NCBI GenBank assembly: GCA_964200075.2
Contig: CAXNAA020000025.1
Location: forward strand, 1 to 34,679
Source of the DNA: Sphacelaria rigidula
Taxonomy: Eukaryota; Phaeophyceae; Sphacelariales
Length of the DNA: 34,679 nucleotides
Direction: 5' to 3'
This document shows positions 27,901 to 34,679 of the stretch, one piece after another. Both the position numbers and the translations under genes were made by a program. The notes under the pieces were generated by a model that made no database searches, was not told where the DNA came from, and saw nothing but the letters and a program-made list of their open reading frames with translations. Position 1 is the first letter of the stretch. Each line of letters begins with the position of its first letter.

Positions 27901-30900
27901 GGAGAAAGTGGGATCCCCGAAAAACGGTGGAAAGTCGAGAAAATAGAAGAACCTCGACCGTCGAAAGTTGCGTAATGCCTCATAAAACACGTGCTCAAAA
28001 TTTCAGGGTCTAACTCCTTGAAACGGAGTGAGGTTTTACCGATGAGTGTTTTTTGGGTAATGTGCCTGAACCAGCCTGTTGGGAGCCCCGTGACGGCTTC
28101 CCTTATATATGTCGAGGGAAAGCTCAGATCGCTCTCATAAGTGTCTGTCTCGTGGGTATTGGGGCTTCACATGGAGAAATTGTTTCATAGACAATATTCC
28201 GAGGTTTCTCTGTTCGTTCCCAACTTCTAAGGATCCTAGTGTGAATATCCCCTGAAGGACGCCTTTCCACGTATGCTGACGCGCCGGCTCACGTAGCTCT
28301 CGGCGCATAGTTGTAATCGACAATCACGTCGATGTCTGTTATCACGGGCAAAAGCATTCAATTCCGAGCACTGATCCCTTCCGGTAGTGTTCCGCTTTAG
28401 CCACCTCATACCTACGACGACTCACGTCTAGATTTTATATATTCCCTTCGATTGATTCAAATACTATCCCGCTTCCACAAAACACGCCATTCCCTCGACC
28501 GAGAATGCTTGCTCTTTCTTTACCCCAGCGGGCTTGTGCTACACCGCGGTTCTATACTGTCACCGCACCCCTATGGGCAAAGCAGTACGTCACATCTGCC
28601 TGGTGGCTAACTAGCGCCGCCGAAGGGTTGAGGGTTTTTCAAGAGAAGAATCTCGTCTCCGCTATTGAAAACTCAAGGGCGTGAGCAGCAGAGAAGAACT
28701 TCATGGCCCAGATGATGTATAGTCAATAATTCAAAAGTTGCAACAGGCCTAACCTAGAATTTTTATTGGGGTAATGTGTCTGGTAGAGAATAACGGGCGG
28801 TATTGGAAAGGCCAGCCTACATCTGTGACCACGGGTTCGCGAGATCGGACTAATGTGCGGGAATAATAATAATAATAATAATAATAGAAGCAGCACGTTT
28901 TTATCTATTGCAACTACAGTCTGGGCCGCCCAAGACGCATACAGGAATGTGAACACGCGATTTAGCAGCTCAATTTTGGGTAATTTTTTATGCACACAAC
29001 GTCCAGGACGGATGTACAAACGCTCCATTTCCGCACCCTTACATAATTTTTTTATATCCACGATTTTGTTCCAAACAAACTGTTGAAAAAAATTTGGTCG
29101 ACGATAACTCATGGTGAAAAATAAATAAATATACGGGGCCAATGAGGGCGTGTTGACACATACATCCAGTAAATCGTGTCGAATTTTCATAGAAAACGAC
29201 CGGAAATCAAGCTGCTAAATGTGTGATCATGTTCGAGACTGGTTCATAAGTGGAGATACACCAGCCACGAAGAAGTGAAACGCGGTTATGCTGTTCAAAT
29301 TCAAGTTTTTTTTCACGAAATTCCGACACGATGCGCATGAAGTCTGTTGTAGATTCCCGTTTGTACCCCCTTGACATTTTTTTTTCCGTGACTTGTTGAC
29401 GCTTTTGATTGATTTTTCAATGATCGATCTTGAATGATGGACAATAACCGCGAGCATTAGGGTGTGATGCTGTCCCGAGCGCTCCTTCACTCCTGCGTCC
29501 ATGTATTATCTCCTCCGCCATAAGTGATTCATTTTTCCTCGTCCCCCTCTGAACCCCTCCTCTAACTCGGGACGAATGGTCTCAAGGAATCAACCCCTTT
29601 CTCCCCGGGACACGCCTTGCATTTTGGTCTCGCGGATTGGGTCATGACTATCAGCACTCCCGCACCGCGTCAGCTCACGTCACACAAACTTGAGTTAACT
29701 ACTTTGTTCACTCACGTTCTCACGCTTTCCACGGTGGAAATCAGATACTACCAGGAAAGAAACCAACGCATCGGGATCGACGTCCGGACCGTTACACCAC
29801 CGGGACGCGGCGCCACAAACAATGTGGATAACTAGACACTTCCTCGAGGGATATTGTTGAGTTTGCCGCATTTCAGCGGACGAGGTATACCGTTCCCAGT
29901 AGGAGCACTTAGCACCTATCACTTCGAAATGTGCACGAGTTCGTTATGCGCGACATCATCCAATCAATGATGACCACTTCCTTTTGGGGTCGGCGCTGTC
30001 TCTTCACCGAAATCAACGCGTCCCTACCCCTTCCTCCCTCGGAACAGATGCGTGGTCAACGGTCAAGGGATGAAAGCAAGCAACGAATGAGACTCTCGCC
30101 TTCCCTCCCTATTCCATGAGTGCCCGCTTATTTTCCAACCCCGCAGTCAAAAACTGACGGAACGTCTGTCCAGGGGATTTGTGCGGGTGAAGCATAATCC
30201 CGACGAATGATAATGACCTTGTGTTGAAATACGTGTACACCGACGATAACTCAGTGTGGCTCCTGGCGGATTGTAAATGGCATACGGTGTTCGTGCTGAA
30301 AAATAATCGCTTTGTGATGATGGACGGATTGACCGACATCTGGGCCGAAGATGTATGTCTGTGTCTGTGTGTGGAATCTTCTTGCACGTGATCGCGTAGG
30401 ACGTATCCCACCACTAAAGTGGAGGACTATGAAACAAAATGTGAGCGTTTGGCCTGATATACGTGTGTTTCCTGCGATGGGGGTGTTCCTTTTGAGCAGG
30501 CTATCAAGCCGGACGGCGTGCAGCGACAGTTGGTGGGGGAAGTCATCACCCGCTTCGAGAAGAAGGGCTACAAGCTCGTCGCCATGAAGGTGAGAGGGTC
30601 ACTCATTCGTTCTTCAAGACGAAACAAGCGACGAGTATCAAAAATAGCTCTCACTTCTATCATGAACGATTGCATTTGTATTCCAACTCGGGGATGAGAG
30701 CCTCGATTGTATATCCATGAGTTGGGTTGCGGAATACGTGTGGCTGGCGCCCCCGAAACGCCCTAAAGACCACCGCCGAATACTCTCCTCTGACACCCTT
30801 CATTTCTCTGTGTTCTGTCTTCGACCACCGGAATGTCCGCGCGTGTTCGTCGTCAATGATGCGAAGATGATTTGGCCCACCAAAGCGATGGCGGCGAACC

Positions 30901-31317
30901 ACTACGCTGGTGAGAAGAAGAAGGAGCGCAATGTGCATACATCCAATGGGGGTCCCGATATAGTGCAGGGTCTCGTCGTGGTGTGATGAGATTTGCTTTT
31001 GTCACCGCTCTGACCCGTTATGCGTGGTTGACGGAATTTTTCTGCTGGCGGTGTTGGACATGAAATGATTCGGTACGAAATCCAATCGTGACCTCAAGGT
31101 AAACGTACGTGAGGTAAACGATGGGAAACACCGCGTCTGAAAGAAAGTTGAGCAAAGTGGGGGGGGGGGGAGGGGAATATGAAAACGATGGAGTCGGAAT
31201 AATGGGATGAAGGGGGATTTTGTTTGTTTAGTATTTNNNNNNNNNNAGAACACAAAACAAGCGGAACCGAAGAGGAAGAGAGAGGAGGGAAAGAGGAGGA
31301 AAACGTGGGTAGAAGAA

Positions 31318-31351
<34 letters not shown>

Positions 31352-34104
31352 ATATGAAAACGATGGAGTCGGAATAATGGGATGAAGCGGGATCTTGTCT
31401 GTCTAGTATTTCGTTGTAGACAAACAGGTGAGGGTGTTTGTTTGCCCTCACTTGACGGAATCACCTCGTTCAGTCTACCGTAGTTGCGCCGCAGGGTCGT
31501 GTCTTTTTCGCATGTGCGATCAGACGTTTCTAATACCCAAAGGTGAACATATCCCTTTCTGCTTTTCGACATTTGATTTATGTATGCCGCCCGTGGACCA
31601 CGGGGTCATGCTTCATATGCTTGCATTTCCTGGGAACCTGTCCGTCTTGCTTCTTGCTATTGTTTTGTCTGTCTCCCGCGAGGCAATCATGGTCACATGG
31701 TGCCCCCGAACCTGAACAGACGGCTCTTGATCTCTCTCGCACATGAAGTCTCCACATGTGGACACGGCCTTGCTGTTTATTCTTGTCCATTGTTTTTGTA
31801 AGACTTCTCTCACCCCTTTCATTGGCGTGTTCCAACCCCCAGATCTTTCCAAGAAGCCGTTCTTCGGTGGCCTCGTGGACTACTTTGCGAGCGGGCCTAT
31901 CGTGGCCATGGTATGGGAAGGCCCTGATGTGATCCTCACAGGCCGTAAGATGCTGGGTGCGACCAACCCCAACTCGTCCGAGCCAGGTATTGTGTGGATG
32001 GATGAATCCGGTCTTTGTCGGACATTAGCTGCTCCGCTACTGATGTAGCCGTAGCCATAAGCTGGGTATACTCCAGATAGATGAACTGAGCAGTAGCTAT
32101 GGAAGCTCGAGAAAGGGGTGTCTGGATAGCAAACGCCTCCAGTGCAAGACAGGATACTACCATGGATTCGTGGAATGACACCCTCACAGGTATAGATTTG
32201 TTTTGGTGGTTCTTTGGCACCACATTATCTATAGTACGGCAAAGGGTGCCTGGTACAGCACCCTCCCCCACCCCCAACTACCCCAGCTATAGTGCGGCCA
32301 TGCCAGGCTGGCGGCCCCCTGCACCATCCCGAGACCCCTCACTAGGCTAACCGTTTCACGGTTAGGACAAATAAAATCGTTAGTCAACTCATGATTATTT
32401 CGACGAGTAAACTATACGAGTCATACATCATCTGTAATTCATACAGGTTTTAAGCTCTTGTGTCGTGCAGTACACCGTCAACGGCACCTGCTTCCTACCC
32501 TTTTGGTCCTGGGGGCAAGTCATGAACACACGTTGACCCCCTGTAGAAAAATGCGGAATGGATCGGTTGTACATGCCACCCACACTTACCATAAGGCCTG
32601 AATGACATCTACGTCATGCGAATGTCTTCGTGCGGGACGAAGAGTCGTCACATCGTTGAATCCTCTAAATATGTACGCGGTTGAGATGACTTCACTGCAT
32701 ATATTAACACTTGAATACAGGCTGACCCCTGTCATGTCGCGCGGAGTCAACTCGTATGAATCTTGATTCGTCCCAACCGTGAACCATTTGATGGCGTGAT
32801 ATAGTACGAGTATAGCAGGTCAGATTTTTGACCATTTGACAGCGCTGTGGTCGGAGTATCACTTCTTCAAAAACTCCACTCGGGGAGTCTCGTGTATGCC
32901 GTCGCCTACGGTAGGTGTCGATTCTTCACGCACCTCAGATACTGACAAGCTGTCAGCGTCTAGATGCTGAGGCTGCTGGTAGGGCACGCGAGGTGGCGGC
33001 CCAGGCCCGGCAGGAGCACTAGCAGCGAAGACGGCGAGGCTCATTCGAACGAGGCTGGGTCCACCGACAACCTCACTTCATGGCCACCGGGTGTTTGCCG
33101 GGGCTGATGAGATGCAAAGCCGCGTGTAAGAGGGAAACCGCGGCGGTGCACCGCACGTGAAAGCCGCTCAAGAGCACCATCGCCAAAAGCGACCGGCCCA
33201 CTCCGAAAAGCTGGTGGTGACCGTGCAAACGCCGTTGGCCGCTGCCGCGGCGAAGCAACGCCTGGATGCAGGGGCCGTGAATAAATCACGCAAGGGAGAC
33301 CCTCGAACCCGCGAGGGTACCTCAATCTTCAACCTCACAGGCCAACTGGAGTTTACACCTTCGGGTTCCGCGTAGAGCTGTGCGGTACGTGGCGTGCTTC
33401 CGGTGATGTCCGAACGTACTCTTTTTCGGAGTGGGCCAGTCGCTTTTGGCGATGGTGCTCTTGCGCGGCTTTTGGGTGCACCGCTGCGGTTTCCCTCTCT
33501 TGTGCGCGGGTTTGCATCTCACCGGCCCTGGCGAAAGCTCGGATGGCGATGGAGTCGAGGTTGTCGACGGACTCGGCCCCGCTCGAATCGGCCGCGTTGT
33601 CTTCACTACTCGTGCTGCTGCCCCCCCCCCCCGCGTGCGCTTTTTCTTCAGGTGTTCCAACGTTGGAAAAGCACACATTACAGCCCGTCTTGGAAATTGA
33701 GGCCAACAATCGCCACAGCAAAAAAAATGTACATTTGTGCACCTGAATATGAGTACACATGTATGTACACGTGAGTGTAAACCCATAAATGGGTAAACAT
33801 GTGCATGTATGCGGTAAAGCTCCCCATACTGAAGGCGCACGCGTGCGCTTTGCTTCTGATGCGGCCTCCACAACGACATATTGCCTCTGTTCCCGTTCTC
33901 TCGTCTGTATACAATATACTTCGAAGTAATTGGTTTCGATCAAAGACTGGCTGGATGCATTTTGCGTCTCTGAGTGTTACGAGGATCATGGTGTAGATGC
34001 ATAACATGTACGTTGCCTGATTTTCGGTTTCTTTTTCGGGCGATGCAGGATCTATCCGCGGAGACTACTGCATCCGAGTGGGACGCAATCTCATCCACGG
34101 CTCG
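24705..34104 (+). CDS. Nucleoside diphosphate kinase, mitochondrial type, 3' end outside window
   Basis: Transfers the terminal phosphate between nucleoside triphosphates and diphosphates through a phospho-histidine. Exons: 24705-24953, 30500-30589, 30867-30909, 31843-31986, 34049-34104, all GT/AG and in phase. They give 194 residues so far; roughly the last 30-40 family residues must lie past the right edge, because the donor at 34105 is followed by no matching exon. Catalytic sequence: [68 protein letters not shown] with active His192. An N-terminal extension of about 78 residues precedes the kinase core. Residues 1-30 are Arg/Ala-rich and acid-free with ARGLSTT, a typical mitochondrial presequence. 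Residues 37-54 are hydrophobic. An in-frame TAG at 24684-24686 supports the chosen ATG. Confidence 0.93.
25760..26610. repeat. Diverged tandem duplication, about 380-416 bp unit
   Basis: 'gtcgcatacat' starts at 25863 and 26243; 'cgtcgtcyaa' occurs near 26133 and 26548. Between them 'ggatttgtgtg', 'gatcagcgccc', 'cgaattatacccg' and others align with insertions of about 36 bp. On the minus strand both copies read (Y/H)(S/C)GQY..MYAT followed two codons later by TAG, which may be a remnant of coding sequence. Confidence 0.65.
26588..26770. repeat. Direct repeat, matches 28080-28262
   Basis: 'agggagcctcg...ctcagatcgctctca...ggtattg.tgct...caatatttc...ggtttctc.gttc...tatggagacaccccgaagg' aligns along its length with 28080-28262. 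The minus-strand open frame over it (26508-26837) is the most protein-like of this intron, but I cannot identify it. Confidence 0.65.
26840..27001. repeat. Direct repeat, matches about 27605-27790
   Basis: 'acaaagtttggtgcaaaatctcga', 'taccaaaaccaagtagtt', 'cacgccgtta..gggagtt' are paired with similar blocks 780 bp downstream. The right copy is uninterrupted where the left one is broken by the hairpin element. Confidence 0.6.
27000..27453. mobile_element. Long fold-back element in NDK intron 1
   Basis: Arms 27000-27178 and 27273-27453 are near-complete reverse complements over about 180 bp, with a loop of about 94 bp. The tips are 'aggccggatgttatgg' and 'ccataacatccggcct'. Shared arm landmarks include 'gacatttgacccc', 'cgccaacacac', 'cttttcatcacc', 'agcctagcccact' and 'cagattcgcttggctc'. 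It encodes nothing recognisable. Confidence 0.85.
28080..28262. repeat. Direct repeat, matches 26588-26770
   Basis: Second copy of the block described for 26588-26770. Here the minus-strand frame is broken by stops, so this copy is more decayed. Confidence 0.65.
28863..28885. repeat. AAT microsatellite
   Basis: About eight uninterrupted AAT units, giving short poly-Asn or poly-Leu/Ile shadows in translation. Confidence 0.95.
30500..30589 (+). CDS. NDK exon 2
   Basis: 30 codons, [20 protein letters not shown] to KLVAMK, phase 0. KPDGVQR is the nucleotide-binding signature. Acceptor TTGAGCAG, donor GTGAGA. Confidence 0.95.
30867..30909 (+). CDS. NDK exon 3, micro-exon of 43 nt
   Basis: 14 codons plus one base, [14 protein letters not shown]. 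It corresponds to the family segment between KLVAMK and the HY-D-L-x-x-K/R-PFF motif. The split Asp codon (G|AT) joins exon 4 exactly. Confidence 0.88.
31176..31410. repeat. Direct repeat flanking gap and poly-G
   Basis: 'aatatgaaaacgatggagtcggaataatgggatgaag.gggat.ttgt.tgt.tagtattt' ends at the N-gap (31236) and appears again at 31350-31410, each time just after poly-G. It lies in NDK intron 3. It could be a real tandem duplication or an assembly duplicate. Confidence 0.85.
31237..31246. other. Assembly gap (10 N)
   Basis: It falls exactly at the point where the left copy of the flanking repeat ends. Confidence 0.99.
31843..31986 (+). CDS. NDK exon 4: core
   Basis: Two bases, 47 codons and one base, (D)[14 protein letters not shown] to NPNSSEP(G). 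It contains the Kpn-loop region GATNP and the strand VAMVWEG. Acceptor CCCCCAG, donor GTATTG. Confidence 0.95.
32355..32783. mobile_element. DNA element with MITE family 1-type ends, NDK intron 4
   Basis: The left end TTCACGGTTAGGACAAAT and right end ATTCGTCCCAACCGTGAA form a 18-bp inverted repeat with two mismatches. The subterminal 'gtcaactcatga' and 'gagtcaactcgtatga' are also inverted. The interior differs from copies 1-3, and the full length (about 430 bp) is greater. It is a longer relative or an independent member. Confidence 0.65.
33014..33213 (+). pseudogene. Coding-like fragment, plus copy, frameshifted
   Basis: It translates to pieces [21 protein letters not shown]-stop, then [18 protein letters not shown]. 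These match in order the minus-strand fragment at 33418-33625. A one-base frame change lies between about 33070 and 33105, and TAA occurs at 33127-33129. I do not recognise the protein family. It sits in NDK intron 4. Confidence 0.5.
33418..33625 (-). pseudogene. Coding-like fragment, minus copy, open frame
   Basis: It is part of an uninterrupted 196-codon frame (33943-33353). The homologous portion reads [20 protein letters not shown] to [16 protein letters not shown] and [18 protein letters not shown]: hydrophilic, rich in Ser, Glu, Gln and Arg, probably helical. The upstream part of the frame is Cys/Thr-rich and coincides with an ACATGT-type simple repeat at about 33725-33815, so it is unlikely to be real protein. 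It may be an exon or domain remnant of a repeated gene or mobile element. Confidence 0.4.
34049..34104 (+). CDS. NDK exon 5: active-site histidine
   Basis: It completes the Gly codon, then [18 protein letters not shown]. His of NLIHGS is the phospho-acceptor. Donor GTGAGT follows at 34105. Confidence 0.93.
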
Positions 34105-34679
34105 GTGAGTTCGCAAAGAGAACAAATTTTGCGCTTGGAGTAGTGCACGGTAGCATGGCATCAATGATCGAGTACGAGCTGGGCCAGCCATGAAACGTGC
34201 ATACCCCGGGCACACGATAACTTTTTCAGTTGCCCCAAGCAGCCCGATCCAAGTATTCTGTTACGTGCACACCAACGTGGTCATGTACGGGTCCGCCACC
34301 GTTCGATGCACACCGTTGCGGCGATGACGATATGGCACCGCATCGAGTACCCGGTGCGTCTTTGTTGCGTGGGCGCGTGTTTTGAGAGTTCTTTTTATAC
34401 TGAAATTGGCGAGCATGACGCATGACAACTTTGACACGTTGGAGTTGGGGTTACGGTTAGGCAGTCGAGAATTCGCTGCGAGTGCCGCGAGGTTTTCATC
34501 AAACTCGTCAGCAGCTCCATCATGAGAGAGAACCTCCTAGTCGATTGTCACATACGAAGACTACACAGGCACAAGTATCCAACTTGTACTGGGCTGCAAT
34601 GCTTTTTTCTCGATTTAATCCCCGATGTTGATCGTCCTTGTCAAAATGGGGATGGTGGGGGGGGGGTGTACTCATGATC
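34105..34679 (+). other. NDK intron 5, start only
   Basis: It begins with the GTGAGT donor and runs to the right edge. I searched for the expected next exon (HGSDS...E-x-E-x-x-LWF) and do not see it here. No other gene is recognised. Confidence 0.6.

Larger units (their letters stand above)
24954..30499 (+). other. NDK intron 1 (5546 bp), repeat-rich
   Basis: The largest intron in the window. It holds the duplications at 25760-28262, the long hairpin at 27000-27453, an AAT microsatellite at 28863-28885 and a family resemblance at 29545-29605. A 119-codon frame at 25153-25512 has no recognisable domain. Confidence 0.7.

Noticed and set aside
28723-29190. 155-codon minus-strand frame
   Set aside because: Its centre is a poly-Leu run from the AAT microsatellite, and the remainder has no recognisable features.
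32099-32350. Pro/Trp/Tyr-rich plus-strand frame after NDK exon 4
   Set aside because: The reading is short, has no known motif, and lies within NDK intron 4.

Overview
The window is nuclear DNA from an intron-rich eukaryote. It carries two recognisable protein genes, in divergent head-to-head orientation, embedded in repeat-rich sequence. Both proteins, their GT/AG introns of about 0.3 to 5.5 kb and the moderate GC content fit a large multicellular stramenopile, most likely a brown alga. That assignment is inferred from remembered family resemblance, not from a database search.

Layout. Positions 1-8688 hold no recognisable intact gene. They contain a decayed Ty3/gypsy reverse-transcriptase fragment, several tandem arrays (about 90-bp, 129-bp, 75-bp and 132-bp units), a long AAC/CAG trinucleotide tract, a tRNA-headed SINE-like element, and one copy of a miniature inverted-repeat transposon (MITE) family. 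Positions 8689-23294 (minus strand) are a complete 11-exon UDP-glucose 6-dehydrogenase gene. Its exons join in frame to 475 residues with all family motifs. Positions 23295-24704 form the shared intergenic region, with two CACGTG boxes near its middle. From 24705 to the right edge (plus strand) lie five exons of a nucleoside diphosphate kinase with a mitochondrial-type presequence and one hydrophobic segment. The last exon or exons lie beyond the window.

Most of the rest is intronic mobile DNA: fold-back (long hairpin) elements, MITEs, a roughly 1-kb element with perfect terminal inverted repeats and TA flanks, diverged tandem duplications, and two inverted copies of a coding-like fragment. 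Three short N-runs mark assembly gaps. Two of them sit beside poly-G tracts and duplicated sequence, so local assembly there is doubtful.

The two genes connect biochemically in a general way. UGDH turns UDP-glucose into UDP-glucuronate, a precursor for cell-wall polysaccharides. NDK rebalances nucleoside di- and triphosphates, including the UTP needed to make UDP-glucose. Whether the shared promoter region reflects co-regulation is only an inference, especially since this NDK looks mitochondrial. I found no prokaryotic-type defence system, CRISPR array or rRNA.
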